Assembly (NCBI RefSeq): GCF_900130075.1
Contig: NZ_LT671418.1
Span: forward strand, 806,001 to 870,000
Reading direction: 5' to 3'
DNA: 64,000 bases
Source of the DNA: Herminiimonas arsenitoxidans
GTDB lineage: Bacteria > Pseudomonadota > Gammaproteobacteria > Burkholderiales > Burkholderiaceae_D
Part shown: positions 40,181 through 49,812 of the stretch, one piece after another
Position numbering within the stretch: position 1 is the stretch's first letter
Layout: every line of letters starts with the position of its first letter
The notes under the pieces: generated by a model
Databases searched by the model: none
What the model was told of the DNA's origin: nothing
Seen by the model: only the letters and a program-made list of their open reading frames with translations
Translations under genes and position numbers: made by a program

Positions 40181-40882
40181 TCAGACTCCCAACCATTCCT
40201 GTCTGATTGCGGCATCTGCCTGCAAGGCTTGCGGCGTTCCCTCAAACACGATTTTTCCGTGTCCCATCACATAGACGCGTTGCGAGATTTCCAGCGCAAT
40301 CGCGAGCTTCTGTTCTATCAGCAAAACCGATACGCCGCGCTTCACCAGTTCTTTCAAGAATTCAGCAACCAAGGCCACCATTTGCGGTGCCAAGCCTTCG
40401 GTTGGTTCGTCAATCATGATCAAATCGGGATCACCCATCAGCGTGCGGCACAAGGCTAGCATTTGCTGCTCGCCGCCAGAGAGCACGCCAGCTTGCACAT
40501 GCTGACGTTCCTTCAAGCGCGGAAACAGTTGGTACATATCGTCTGTCGTCCAGCGCGATTGCGTGCCCTTCTTTTCACCAAGCAAAAGGTTTTGCGCAAC
40601 CGTCAGCGTTGGAAAGATATCGCGGCTTTCCGCCACATAGCCCAAACCCTTGTGTGCAATTTGGAAGGTTTTCAGGCCAAGGATTTTTTCACCTTTAAAG
40701 CGTATCGAGCCCGTCGCGGCTACCAAACCCATCGCCGCTTTTACCGTAGTGGAACGCCCTACGCCGTTGCGTCCCAGCAGACTGACTATCTCGCCCTGAT
40801 TGATGACAAGATCAACGCCATGCAGCACATGACTCTTGTCGTAAAAGGCATTCAGATTTTTGATTTCCAGCAGCGCGCTCAT
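40181..40882 (-). CDS. Branched-chain amino acid-type ABC transporter ATPase 2 (LivF-like), Walker A Lys replaced by Arg
   Basis: 233 residues of the LivF/UrtE group. The signature LSGGEQQMLALCRTLM, the Walker B DLIMIDEPTEGLAP and the switch region (LIEQKLAIAL) are intact. The Walker A loop reads GRNGVGRSTT: the lysine that contacts ATP phosphates is Arg43 (codon CGT). The partner LivG has a normal loop. Relatives with Arg here may exist in some LivF lineages; asymmetric ABC dimers can work with one degenerate site. The gene overlaps livG by four bases (ATGA) and is last in the operon. Confidence 0.88.
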   Translation of the reverse strand: MSALLEIKNLNAFYDKSHVLHGVDLVINQGEIVSLLGRNGVGRSTTVKAAMGLVAATGSIRFKGEKILGLKTFQIAHKGLGYVAESRDIFPTLTVAQNLLLGEKKGTQSRWTTDDMYQLFPRLKERQHVQAGVLSGGEQQMLALCRTLMGDPDLIMIDEPTEGLAPQMVALVAEFLKELVKRGVSVLLIEQKLAIALEISQRVYVMGHGKIVFEGTPQALQADAAIRQEWLGV

Positions 40883-41646
40883 AGTGCACCTGCCGTTGTG
40901 ATCGTGTTGCCCAGATAGGCTTCCTGTACCAATGCGTTATTGCGAATATTGCCCGGCGTATCGCAGGCAATGATTTCACCATATACCAGCACCGCAATCT
41001 GATCTGCCAGGCCAAACACCACATCCATATCGTGCTCGACCATCAACAAGGTTTTGCCTACTGTTACCTTGTGTATCAACTCGACTGCCGCATCAGATTC
41101 AGAACGACTCATACCCGCAGTTGGTTCATCCAGCAAAATCACATTCGCCCCACCGGCGATCGTGATACCGATTTCCAGTGCGCGCTGTTCTGCATACGTT
41201 AGTAAATCAGCTTCGACATGACGACGCGCCTGCAAACCGATTTCTTCCAGCACATGCTCCGTGCGTTCGTTCGCATCTTTCAAACCATTCAGTCTTTGCC
41301 AGAATGAATAGCGATAACCAAGTGACCACAGTACAGCGCAACGCAGGTTTTCATACACACTCAGGCGATGGAAGATATTCGTGATCTGGAAGCTGCGCGA
41401 CAAGCCGAGTCGATTAATTTCATAAGGCTTGCGTCTGACGATGCTTGAACCATTCAACAAGATATCGCCGCCAGTAACTGGAAAACGGCCAGAGATCAAA
41501 TTGAACAAGGTCGATTTACCCGCGCCATTCGGCCCTATCAAAGCGAAGCGTTGACCTTGCGGCAACTGCAAATTGACGCCGCGTATGATTTCCGCCTTGC
41601 CAAAGCTCTTGTGTACATCTATCAGTTCAAGTGCAAAGCTGCTCAT
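40879..41646 (-). CDS. Branched-chain amino acid-type ABC transporter ATPase 1 (LivG-like)
   Basis: 255 residues. Walker A is GPNGAGKST, the signature region TYAEQRALEIGITIAGG is of the LivG form, and Walker B is NVILLDEPTAGMS. It carries the extended helical region usual for LivG (FHRLSVYENLRCAVLW). It should pair with the LivF-like subunit to power import. It overlaps both neighbours by four bases, so all subunits are translationally coupled. Confidence 0.92.
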   Translation of the reverse strand: MSSFALELIDVHKSFGKAEIIRGVNLQLPQGQRFALIGPNGAGKSTLFNLISGRFPVTGGDILLNGSSIVRRKPYEINRLGLSRSFQITNIFHRLSVYENLRCAVLWSLGYRYSFWQRLNGLKDANERTEHVLEEIGLQARRHVEADLLTYAEQRALEIGITIAGGANVILLDEPTAGMSRSESDAAVELIHKVTVGKTLLMVEHDMDVVFGLADQIAVLVYGEIIACDTPGNIRNNALVQEAYLGNTITTAGAL

Positions 41647-42917
41647 GATTGCACCTGCTGCATATTTTCAATTTCAAGATGGACTGCGCTCCACGTACTT
41701 CGCAATTTCCCACGCACACGCAACCATGCTGAGAAACCAATAACGATCAATGCAACAGCCCACAGCCAGCCGCGCATTCCTTCCGCATCGATCATCAAGC
41801 CAAAAAAATTCACCACGCTACCGTGTGCTGCGTCCATGGTCAGGTGATACAGCATCTCGACCATCAGCACGAAACCGCATGTAATCAATAACCAGACCAG
41901 CGCTGCGATCGCAAGCTGCGGCAGCAAGGGTTGAAATTGCCCATACTTCACCAAACGCACCATTTGCATGATCACGCCCGCAATTCCTCCAGGCGCAAAC
42001 ATCACGATCAAAACGAAGAAGACACCCAGATAAAGCTGCCATGCACTCGTGTAATTGGACAGCACTACAGTCAAAAACACGCCAACTATCGTGCCCAGAA
42101 TAGGACCGAAGAAGAAACCGATACCACCGATGAAAGTGAATAGAAGAATGAGGCCGGAACGCAAAGCGCTCACATTCTCGGCACTGACGATTTCAAAATT
42201 GATCACCGTCAAACCACCAGAGATACCGGCAAAGAATGCCGACAGCATGAGCGTCATATAACGCACCCATTGCGGATCGTAACCAACAAATTCCGCACGT
42301 TCAGGATTGTCGCGTACTGCATTCATCATGCGACCCAGCGGCGTTTGCGTGTATGCAAACATCGCTACCGTACTGATAAACAACCAGAATGCGATCAGGT
42401 AATAGACCTCTATCTGCGGGCCGTAAGTGATACCGAAGAAAGGTTGACCTATCACGCGATTCGTGAAAATTCCACCCTCACCGCCGAAGAAGCCAGGAAA
42501 CATCAGTGAACAGGCGAAAACCAGCTCCACGATACCCAGCGTAATCATGGCAAAGGTAGTGCCTGATTTTTTCGTCGTGACGTAACCGAACAGTGCACCA
42601 AAGAAAAGTCCGGCAATCCCGCCGACCAAAGGAATCAGCGTGATCGGAATAGACAAGCTGCCTGCCGTCGCCAGATTGATCGCATGGATAGCGCAAAACG
42701 CGCCCAATCCTGAATACACCGCATGGCCAAAGGACAGCATGCCGCCCTGCCCCAACAGCATGTTGTACGACAAGGCAAAAATAATGAAAGTGCCCATCTG
42801 GCACAACACCGATAGCGATGCGCCTTTGCTGAAGACTAAGGGTGCAATCAACAGGATGAGTGCGAAACCGCCCCAGACTATCCAACGGCTGATATTGAAA
42901 GATGTACGCACGCTCAA
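41643..42917 (-). CDS. Branched-chain amino acid-type ABC transporter permease (LivM-like, C-terminally extended)
   Basis: 424 residues. The LivM core has FALSYNMLLGQGGMLSFGHAVYSGLGAFCA, TTKKSGTTFAMITLGIVELVFA, AVRDNPERAEFVGYDPQWVRYMTLMLSAFFAGISGGL and GGIGFFFGPILGT. About 100 further residues follow, with two more membrane segments (LVWLLITCGFVLMVEMLYHL, WLWAVALIVIGFSAWL), longer than the usual LivM. It forms the translocation pore with the LivH-like subunit. Four-base overlaps on both sides. Confidence 0.92.
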   Translation of the reverse strand: MSVRTSFNISRWIVWGGFALILLIAPLVFSKGASLSVLCQMGTFIIFALSYNMLLGQGGMLSFGHAVYSGLGAFCAIHAINLATAGSLSIPITLIPLVGGIAGLFFGALFGYVTTKKSGTTFAMITLGIVELVFACSLMFPGFFGGEGGIFTNRVIGQPFFGITYGPQIEVYYLIAFWLFISTVAMFAYTQTPLGRMMNAVRDNPERAEFVGYDPQWVRYMTLMLSAFFAGISGGLTVINFEIVSAENVSALRSGLILLFTFIGGIGFFFGPILGTIVGVFLTVVLSNYTSAWQLYLGVFFVLIVMFAPGGIAGVIMQMVRLVKYGQFQPLLPQLAIAALVWLLITCGFVLMVEMLYHLTMDAAHGSVVNFFGLMIDAEGMRGWLWAVALIVIGFSAWLRVRGKLRSTWSAVHLEIENMQQVQS

Positions 42918-43861
42918 GATTCCCGCGTACCCAACAAGCCCTTAGGCCTGAAGATCAAAATAAGCACTAACAAGAGATACGGCAAGATAGGTGCAATCTG
43001 CGAAATCGTCAGCTTCATCACGCTATAGCCGAATGTCGTTTCATTCACGTTCACACCGAGCGGCGCCAACACATTCAGCAACGAGTAATCCAGCGCAACG
43101 GCAAACGTTTGCAACACGCCTATCAACAGTGAAGCCAACAATGCGCCGCCCAGCGAACCCATGCCACCCACGACGACGACAACGAAGATGATGCTGCCAA
43201 CGGCATGTGCCATATTCGGCTCGGTCACGAAGGCATTGCCGCCTATCACACCAGCCAAACCCGCCAATGCGCAACCACCGGCAAATACCCACATAAATAC
43301 ACGCGGTACGTTATGACCAAGCGCCTCGACCATCTGCGGATGCGTTAATGCCGCCTGTATCACTAAGCCTATGCGGGTACGCGTCAAGGTAATGTAGATC
43401 GCCAGCAGCATCAGGATGGCAATCAGCATCATGAAGGCGCGATAAATCGGGAAGGTGGTGGTGTACAGCGTGAAGAGCGAACCTTGCAGTTCTGCCGGTA
43501 TCTCGTAAGGCACGGCGACACGGCCCCAGATCAGTTGCACTACTTCGACGATCACATACGACAAACCGAAAGTGAACAGCAACTCGGGAATCTGCCCGTA
43601 CTTATGGATGGTGCGCAAGCCGTAACGCTCGACCAGTGCACCGAGCAAACCAACCGCCAGCGGTGCCAGCACCAACGCCGGCCAGAAACCCGTGACCGTA
43701 CTAATGCTATAGGCGAAGTACGCACCTATCATGTAGAAGCTGGCATGCGCGAAATTCAGTACGCCCATCATACTGAAGATAAGCGTCAGCCCAGATGAGA
43801 GCATGAACAACAGCAATCCGTAGCTCAAACCGTTCAGCAATGAGATCAGCGTAAATTCCAC
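42914..43861 (-). CDS. Branched-chain amino acid-type ABC transporter permease (LivH-like)
   Basis: 315 residues with the LivH layout: LLNGLSYGLLLFMLSSGLTLIFSMMGVLNFAHASFYMIGAYFA, then RPLG-less core VERYGLRTIHKYGQIPELLFTFGLSYVIVEVVQLIWG, then VVVVGGMGSLGGALLASLLIG. It has about eight membrane helices. It lies 97 bases after the substrate-binding protein gene and overlaps livM by four bases. Confidence 0.92.
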   Translation of the reverse strand: MEFTLISLLNGLSYGLLLFMLSSGLTLIFSMMGVLNFAHASFYMIGAYFAYSISTVTGFWPALVLAPLAVGLLGALVERYGLRTIHKYGQIPELLFTFGLSYVIVEVVQLIWGRVAVPYEIPAELQGSLFTLYTTTFPIYRAFMMLIAILMLLAIYITLTRTRIGLVIQAALTHPQMVEALGHNVPRVFMWVFAGGCALAGLAGVIGGNAFVTEPNMAHAVGSIIFVVVVVGGMGSLGGALLASLLIGVLQTFAVALDYSLLNVLAPLGVNVNETTFGYSVMKLTISQIAPILPYLLLVLILIFRPKGLLGTRES

Positions 43862-43958
43862 AACTCTGCTCTCTCCTGTTCGATCACGGATGGACGAGAT
43901 CGATTTGTCGTTGATATTCTGGAAGGAAAGATGTCCTGCGGTGCAGACATCACGTTAA

Positions 43959-45194
43959 TTAGCGTGGCCGTTTCATCTGACACGATGTCGGCTGTGCCGC
44001 CACATAAGCATCGATCTTTTGATCGGTGCGCCAGCCATAACCGGTATTTTCCTGATCGAACTTCACATCGGTTTTGTTCTGCTTCACCCAGGTTGCAATA
44101 TACAAGGGTTGTTGCGCCTGATGATCGGATTTGCGCATCTCCACATCGCCGTTCAAGCTTTTTACTTTCATGCCTTCCATCGCCAACGCCACTTTCAATG
44201 GATCGGTCGAGCCGGCCTCCTTGAATGCCTTGCCCAGCATGGCCATCACTGTATAGGACGCCATCGCGTAATAATCATCGTTATATTTCTTCTTGAAATT
44301 CTCGATGATGTCCTTGCCCGCATAGCTCTCGTTATTCAAGTTCCAGTAAGCCACGTACTTGACGCGATCCAGTCCGGCTGCACCCATGGCAGTCGGCACA
44401 CCGGTCGTCGCAGCGTAGAAGGTATAGAAATTGGCTTTCAGATCCGCATCCCGCGCAGCCTTGATCAGCAAAGCCAGATCGGCGCCCCAGTTGGCGGTAA
44501 TGATCGTATCTGCGCCAGAAGCCTTCATCTTCGCCACATATGGTGAGAAATCCTTTACCTGCCCGATAGGATGCAGATCGTCACCGACAATTTGCACATC
44601 CGGTCGCTTGCGAGCCATATAAGCGCGAGTTGAACGCGAGACTTCCTGACCCAGTGCGTAATTCTGTCCGATGACGTAAATCTTCTTGATCTTCGGATCT
44701 TTGGCGATGAAGGTGGTCAGCGACTCCATCTTCATTTCCGAGTTCGCATCGAAGCGAAAATGCCAAAAGCTGCATTTACTGTTTGTCAGCGCGGGATCAC
44801 CAGCCGAATGATTCAGGAACAGTACTTCCTTGCCCGGATTGCGCTCATTGTGTTTATTCACCGCATCGATCAGCGCCAGTGCGACACCAGAACCATTACC
44901 TTGCGTAATGTAGCGATAGCCCTGATCGATTGCAGACTTCAACTGAATCAGTGATTCCTGCGGACTACCCTTGTTATCGAAGCCAACCACCTCAACTGTA
45001 TTACTTCCGCCCCATTGTTTTTCATTCGATAGCTCTGCCAGCATCTGGAAGCTACGCAACAGATTTTGACCGACAGGCGCAAATGGTCCTGAGAGTGGAT
45101 CGATGAAAGCAATCCGAACATTTTCCGCCAGCGCGTGGGAAGCAGAAAATGAGAAGGCAGCGGTCAGGAGAAGAGAAGAAACGCGAATAGTCAT
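43959..45194 (-). CDS. Branched-chain amino acid-type ABC transporter substrate-binding protein
   Basis: 411 residues. The signal peptide ends at SHALA. The periplasmic-binding fold type I follows with VRIAFIDPLSGPFAPVGQNLLRSFQMLAE, then VVGFDNKGSPQESLIQLKSAIDQG and GADTIITANWGADLALLIKAARDA. It captures the ligand and delivers it to the LivHM-like permeases. The NHSAGDPALTN segment and C-terminal part do not let me choose among branched-chain amino acids, aromatic acids, urea or amides. It is the first gene of the operon, divergent from selO. The 97-base gap to livH may allow higher expression of this subunit. Confidence 0.9.
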   Translation of the reverse strand: MTIRVSSLLLTAAFSFSASHALAENVRIAFIDPLSGPFAPVGQNLLRSFQMLAELSNEKQWGGSNTVEVVGFDNKGSPQESLIQLKSAIDQGYRYITQGNGSGVALALIDAVNKHNERNPGKEVLFLNHSAGDPALTNSKCSFWHFRFDANSEMKMESLTTFIAKDPKIKKIYVIGQNYALGQEVSRSTRAYMARKRPDVQIVGDDLHPIGQVKDFSPYVAKMKASGADTIITANWGADLALLIKAARDADLKANFYTFYAATTGVPTAMGAAGLDRVKYVAYWNLNNESYAGKDIIENFKKKYNDDYYAMASYTVMAMLGKAFKEAGSTDPLKVALAMEGMKVKSLNGDVEMRKSDHQAQQPLYIATWVKQNKTDVKFDQENTGYGWRTDQKIDAYVAAQPTSCQMKRPR

Positions 45195-45424
45195 TGATTA
45201 CATGCCATTTGTACAAGAGTGATGGTTTTATACCATAAACATGGGATATTTGATTTGCCCAAGGGCAAGGGCTTGGCAATTTGCTCCCAGATACATCTCA
45301 TTCTCTCTTCTCTGTCAAAATACGCGTTTTACGCTCGCAGCTATATGCGCAGCAGACAAGCACATACGCACTCCATGCCGATCGACAATACGCGATTGAT
45401 CACGCAGATGCTCAAGGAATTTAG

Positions 45425-46939
45425 ATGAATGCCCCAAAACCGCCGTACCCCACCGATCACATGAGCAGCATGGACAATTTACCGATAGGTAATTCATTTG
45501 CAGCCTTGCCACCGGCGCATTACACCGCATTGATGCCTACGCCTTTACCGAATCCGTATCTGGTATGCGCCAGCGCATCGACTGCGGCATTGATAGGGCT
45601 GGATTTTTCCGAAGTCGACACTGAGGCCTTTATTGAGACCTTCACTGGCAATCGGATCTTAGATAATTCAAAACCATTGTCGGCCGTCTATTCGGGCCAT
45701 CAATTCGGCGTCTGGGCTGGCCAACTGGGCGATGGTCGCGCCATTTTGCTCGGCGATGTTCCTGCACCCAATGTTTATCCATCCGGCAGGCTTGAATTGC
45801 AATTGAAAGGTGCGGGATTGACGCCTTACTCGCGCATGGGCGATGGCCGCGCAGTATTGCGCTCGTCGATACGCGAATTCCTCTGTTCGGAAGCGATGGC
45901 AGCACTGGGCATCCCCACCACGCGTGCGCTCTGCGTCACCGGCTCGGATCAAATCGTCATGCGTGAACAACGTGAAACCGCTGCCGTCGCCACCCGCGTG
46001 GCACAAAGCTTCGTGCGTTTCGGCTCCTTCGAACATTGGTTCTACAACGAAAAACACGACGAATTAAAGACGCTGGCCGATTATGTCATCGATAATTTTT
46101 ACCCAGAATTTCGTAGCAGCGACAATCCATACAAAGCCTTGCTGACCGAGGTAACGCTACGCACTGCACAGATGATCGCGCACTGGCAAGCCGTCGGCTT
46201 TATGCATGGCGTGATGAATACCGACAATATGTCTATCCTCGGCCTGACGCTGGATTACGGCCCGTTCGGCTTCATGGAAGCATTCAATGCCACGCACATT
46301 TGCAATCACACTGATCAACAAGGTCGTTACTCATATGCACGCCAACCGCAAATCGGCGAATGGAATTGCTACGCATTAGGCCAAGCCTTGCTGCCGTTGA
46401 TAGGCGACGTGGATGAAACGCAAGCTGCCCTCAGAATTTACAAGCCGGCGTTCGCAGAAAAATTTGAAGAACTCATGCGTGCAAAACTCGGTCTGAAGAC
46501 CAAGCAATCTGATGACAGAAAGCTGTTCGACGGATTATTTGGCATCTTGCAAGAAAGTCATGTCGACTTCACGACTTTCTTCCGTCAACTAGGCAATGTA
46601 CAAATCGCAGACAGCGAAACGCAAGAGCCTTTACGCGATCTATTTATTGACCGCGCCGCCTACGATGCCTGGGCGCTACAATACGGCGCACGCTTGCAGC
46701 AGGAAAACAGCATAGACAGCGAGCGCAAGCTTGCAATGGATGCGGTCAACCCAAAATACATCTTGCGCAACTACCTCGCACAAGTCGCGATCGAAAAAGC
46801 GCAGAATAAAGACTTCTCTGAAGTACAAAAACTACTGCAAGTGCTGGAAAAACCGTTTGACGAACAGCCGGAAAACGAGAAATATGCCGCCTTACCGCCC
46901 GACTGGGCCAACGATCTGGAAGTGAGTTGTTCATCATGA
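45425..46939 (+). CDS. selO: Protein adenylyltransferase SelO
   Basis: 504 residues of the YdiU/SelO pseudokinase family: [88 protein letters not shown] (family catalytic loop) and the C-terminal VSCSS. SelO transfers AMP from ATP to Ser/Thr/Tyr of redox proteins and responds to oxidative stress; in selenoprotein versions the penultimate region carries Sec. The stop overlaps the msrB start (ATGA), so the two are translationally coupled, linking AMPylation with methionine sulfoxide repair. Confidence 0.95.
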   Translation: MNAPKPPYPTDHMSSMDNLPIGNSFAALPPAHYTALMPTPLPNPYLVCASASTAALIGLDFSEVDTEAFIETFTGNRILDNSKPLSAVYSGHQFGVWAGQLGDGRAILLGDVPAPNVYPSGRLELQLKGAGLTPYSRMGDGRAVLRSSIREFLCSEAMAALGIPTTRALCVTGSDQIVMREQRETAAVATRVAQSFVRFGSFEHWFYNEKHDELKTLADYVIDNFYPEFRSSDNPYKALLTEVTLRTAQMIAHWQAVGFMHGVMNTDNMSILGLTLDYGPFGFMEAFNATHICNHTDQQGRYSYARQPQIGEWNCYALGQALLPLIGDVDETQAALRIYKPAFAEKFEELMRAKLGLKTKQSDDRKLFDGLFGILQESHVDFTTFFRQLGNVQIADSETQEPLRDLFIDRAAYDAWALQYGARLQQENSIDSERKLAMDAVNPKYILRNYLAQVAIEKAQNKDFSEVQKLLQVLEKPFDEQPENEKYAALPPDWANDLEVSCSS

Positions 46940-47343
46940 TAGACAAAGTAATCAAAACCGACGCCGAATGGCGCGCCATGCTGGATGACGAAGAATATGA
47001 CGTCACACGTCATGCTGCGACCGAAGCCCCCTTCACCGGACGCTATTGGGATCATCATGAATTCGGCATCTATACCTGCGTCTGCTGCAATACGCCGCTG
47101 TTCGCATCCGACACCAAATTCGATTCCGGCTGCGGCTGGCCCAGCTATTTCAAGGCGCTGAACCCGGCCAACGTCAAAGAAAAAATTGACCGCGCCTATG
47201 GCATGATCCGCACAGAAGTCATCTGCAATGTATGCGATGCACATCTGGGTCACGTCTTCAATGACGGCCCGCCACCAACCGGCCTGCGTTACTGCATCAA
47301 TTCTGCATCGTTACGCTTCGATCCAGCTCCCGATTTGAAATAA
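46936..47343 (+). CDS. msrB: Peptide-methionine (R)-S-oxide reductase
   Basis: 135 residues from the ATG at 46936, which shares ATGA with the selO stop; the frame also opens at TTG 46927 but that lies inside selO. Zinc ligands C48/C51 and C97/C100, the GCGWPSYF motif (Cys66 as possible recycling residue) and the catalytic Cys120 in [12 protein letters not shown] are all present. It reduces methionine R-sulfoxide in proteins using thioredoxin. Second gene of the selO-msrB-yciB-bolA run. Confidence 0.96.
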   Translation: MIDKVIKTDAEWRAMLDDEEYDVTRHAATEAPFTGRYWDHHEFGIYTCVCCNTPLFASDTKFDSGCGWPSYFKALNPANVKEKIDRAYGMIRTEVICNVCDAHLGHVFNDGPPPTGLRYCINSASLRFDPAPDLK

Positions 47344-47355
47344 GGCTATGTTGAA

Positions 47356-47976
47356 ATGAAATTCCTGTTCGATCTATTCCCCGTCATTCTCTTCTTCGGC
47401 GTCTTTAAATGGGGCGAAGGTAATACCGAAGCAGCGCAAGCCTTCGGCCAGCAATATCTGTCGGGCGTGGTTTCCGATGGTCTGGTGACTGCAACGCAAG
47501 CACCTATCCTGCTGGCAACTGCCATCGCCATCATTGCGACCGTCTTCCAGATCGGCTACCTGATGGCAAGAGGTAGAAAAATCGACAAGACCTTGTGGCT
47601 CTCACTCGCCATCATCGTCGTCTTCGGTAGCGCCACGATTTACTTCCACAATGAAACCTTTATCAAATGGAAGCCAACCGTTCTTTACTGGTGCTTTGCT
47701 GCGGCCCTCTTGTTCAGCCAGATTTTCCTCAAGAAAAACCTGATTCGCTCCATGATGGAGAAGCAAATGTCCTTGCCGGAAGGCATCTGGCATCGCGTTA
47801 ATTTGTCCTGGGTTGCCTTTTTTATCACGATGGGCTTGATTAATCTGTATGTCGCCTTCAACTTCTCTACCGCAACTTGGGTAAATTTCAAGTTGTTCGG
47901 TGGCATGGGATTGATGATTGCTTTCATCGTTGTACAAAGCCTGCTCTTGTCTAAACACGTGAAAGAACCGCAATGA
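47356..47976 (+). CDS. yciB: Inner-membrane septation protein A (YciB)
   Basis: 206 residues, usual length. It starts [18 protein letters not shown], has five or six membrane helices and the family segment [26 protein letters not shown] followed by [29 protein letters not shown]. YciB acts in cell-envelope synthesis and division, interacting with elongasome and divisome proteins in E. coli. It starts 12 bases after msrB and overlaps bolA by four bases. Confidence 0.95.
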   Translation: MKFLFDLFPVILFFGVFKWGEGNTEAAQAFGQQYLSGVVSDGLVTATQAPILLATAIAIIATVFQIGYLMARGRKIDKTLWLSLAIIVVFGSATIYFHNETFIKWKPTVLYWCFAAALLFSQIFLKKNLIRSMMEKQMSLPEGIWHRVNLSWVAFFITMGLINLYVAFNFSTATWVNFKLFGGMGLMIAFIVVQSLLLSKHVKEPQ

Positions 47977-48242
47977 GTACAAGGATGGACACCATTCGAG
48001 CAAGGTTGATGGAAACTTTTACGCCACTGGAATGTCAACTGGAGGACGAATCCGCATTGCATGCTGGTCATGCAGGCGCGGCCTCTGGTGGTGGGCATTT
48101 CCGGCTGCGTATTATTTCCACGCAATTTGAAAAGCAGAGCCGTATAAATCGCCATCGGCTGGTGTATGATTGTCTCGATGACATGATGCACAAAGAAATA
48201 CATGCATTAGCCATTACTGCTTTAGCGCCATCCGAAGTCTGA
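47973..48242 (+). CDS. BolA family protein
   Basis: 89 residues: [41 protein letters not shown], then [25 protein letters not shown], the complete BolA fold with the invariant His of the C-terminal helix region. BolA proteins work with monothiol glutaredoxins in Fe-S trafficking and affect cell shape under stress. The start overlaps the yciB stop (ATGA). A second in-frame Met five codons in is an alternative start. Confidence 0.93.
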   Translation: MSTRMDTIRARLMETFTPLECQLEDESALHAGHAGAASGGGHFRLRIISTQFEKQSRINRHRLVYDCLDDMMHKEIHALAITALAPSEV

Positions 48243-48302
48243 CGCGCGCCAAAAATTAATAGCTGTCACTCTCTAATAAAATAACTTCCATTAGGAAAAT
48301 AT

Positions 48303-49082
48303 ATGACCTTAAAACCTGCTCATTTGCTGGCCGCTTTAATCGTATCAGCAGCATTGCCTGCGATGGCACAAAACCTGGCAGTCGTGAATGGCAAACCTAT
48401 CCCGTCGTCCCGTGCAGATGTCATGATCAAGCAAATGACCTCACAAGGTCAGCAAGATTCGCCTGAACTGCGCGCGATGGTCAAGGATGAACTGATCAAC
48501 CGTGAAATCCTGGTGCAAGAAGCCGATAAATTGGGGTTGAACGCACAAGCCGATGTCAAAAACCAGATCGAAATCGCACGTCAATCGATCCTGATCCGCG
48601 CACTGGTGACCGACTATCTGAAAAAGAATCCAGTCAAGGATGCCGACATCAAGGCTGAATATGACCGTTTCAAAGCACAAGCTGGCGACAAGGAATACCA
48701 CGCTCGTCACATTTTGGTTGAAAAAGAAGATGAAGCAAAAGCGATCATCGCTAAGCTGAAAGCCGGCGCCAAATTTGAAGATCTGGCCAAGCAATCGTCA
48801 AAAGATCCTGGTTCCGCAGCAAATGGCGGCGATCTGGATTGGGCTTCCCCAGCTTCTTTCGTGAAACCGTTCTCGGACGCGATGATTGGACTGCAAAAAG
48901 GTCAATTGCTGGAAACCCCAGTTAAAACCCAATTCGGTTACCACGTCATCAAACTCGACGATGTACGCACAGCAAAAGTACCAACATTGGAAGAAGTAAA
49001 ACCGCAAATCGCTGAATCGCTGCAACAGAAAAAACTGCAAGCATTCCAGCAACAATTGCGTGCTAAAGCGAAGATTCAGTAA
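48303..49082 (+). CDS. Periplasmic parvulin-type peptidyl-prolyl isomerase
   Basis: 259 residues. The signal peptide ends near LPAMAQ. The N-terminal SurA-like chaperone part is helical (to about 130). The parvulin domain (about 135-225) shows YHARHILVEKEDEAKAIIAKLKAGAKFEDLAKQSSKDPGSAANGGDLDW and FVKPFSDAMIGLQKGQLLETPVKTQFGYHVIKLDD. It should assist folding of exported proteins. It follows bolA by 60 bases and ends in a clear terminator, closing the selO run. Confidence 0.94.
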   Translation: MTLKPAHLLAALIVSAALPAMAQNLAVVNGKPIPSSRADVMIKQMTSQGQQDSPELRAMVKDELINREILVQEADKLGLNAQADVKNQIEIARQSILIRALVTDYLKKNPVKDADIKAEYDRFKAQAGDKEYHARHILVEKEDEAKAIIAKLKAGAKFEDLAKQSSKDPGSAANGGDLDWASPASFVKPFSDAMIGLQKGQLLETPVKTQFGYHVIKLDDVRTAKVPTLEEVKPQIAESLQQKKLQAFQQQLRAKAKIQ

Positions 49083-49097
49083 TCTTCCTTGGGTATG

Positions 49098-49127
49098 AAA
49101 AAAAGCGCTCTTCGGGGCGCTTTTTTA
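49098..49127 (+). terminator. Rho-independent terminator
   Basis: An A run plus GCGCTC pairs with GGGCGC and a T run around TTCG (one T-G pair), 16 bases after the parvulin gene stop. Confidence 0.88.
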
Positions 49128-49165
49128 TTGCTTGATGTGTTTTAGTTTATTGGCATTGATGCTGT

Positions 49166-49703
49166 TCTTTCTTCGATCATACTTGCTATGCCGGGGGTAG
49201 CCCGGCGGCTACTCACTTTTCTTGCTTCGCCAAGAAAAGTAAGCAAAAGAAGGCGACCGCGAAGCCGCTGCCCCTTCGGGGTTCCCGTCTGTACAGGGCA
49301 AAAAATGGGAAGCGAACGAAACTCGCTACGCTCAGACAACGTTCACTTCTTGATCCATTTTCTGTCCTGCACAAACGGCAGCGTCAGAGCGGGTTATTTC
49401 CACCGCTTCTTTGAGTCACTTACTCAGTTTGAAGCGACAAAGCTGTTGCTGTTGTCGCTGTTTTTGAAGTTCCGCATGTGACGTTGCCAAGGCAAGCAGT
49501 CGTCAGGCGGATAAAGGGCGCAAACATGTTTGAGCGCAGCGAGTTGGTTTGCGACCCCGACTGATGATTGCTTGTCTTGGGCACCCGCTTTAGCGGGCAA
49601 CGGCTTTTGCGTCGCCTTCTTTTGCTTACTTTTCTTGGCGAAGCAAGAAAAGTAAGCGGCTGCCGGGCCGCCCCCGGCAACCCAAGCATCCTCGAAGAGA
49701 GGA
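49166..49703. repeat. Two inverted copies of a dispersed intergenic repeat
   Basis: About 90 bases at 49166-49258 reappear as the reverse complement at 49611-49703, with few differences in the core. The core of each arm is ACTTTTCTTG-CTTCGC-CAAGAAAAGT, itself a hairpin, followed by AAGCAAAAGAAGGCGAC. The outer ends share a TCTTCGA and a GCCGGGGG block. Inside, a CTCGCT-CGCTCA block also occurs in both halves, so each half may be a unit of about 170 bases. No transposase is present. Short frames inside are products of the repeat and are not genes. Confidence 0.8.
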
Positions 49704-49812
49704 CAACATCAGCAATAACCAAAACCCAAACAAAAAAATGCCGCCCAGTCAAAAACTGAACGGCATTTTCAAAGTATCTGCACCTCAGTGCAAACCACAC
49801 AAAACTACTCTA

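Noticed and set aside
49142..49800. Short frames within the inverted repeat that resemble each other (LLLTFLGEARKVS)
   Set aside because: The similarity arises because both lie in copies of the same DNA repeat; frames of this kind are commonly annotated as hypothetical proteins but have no coding support here.
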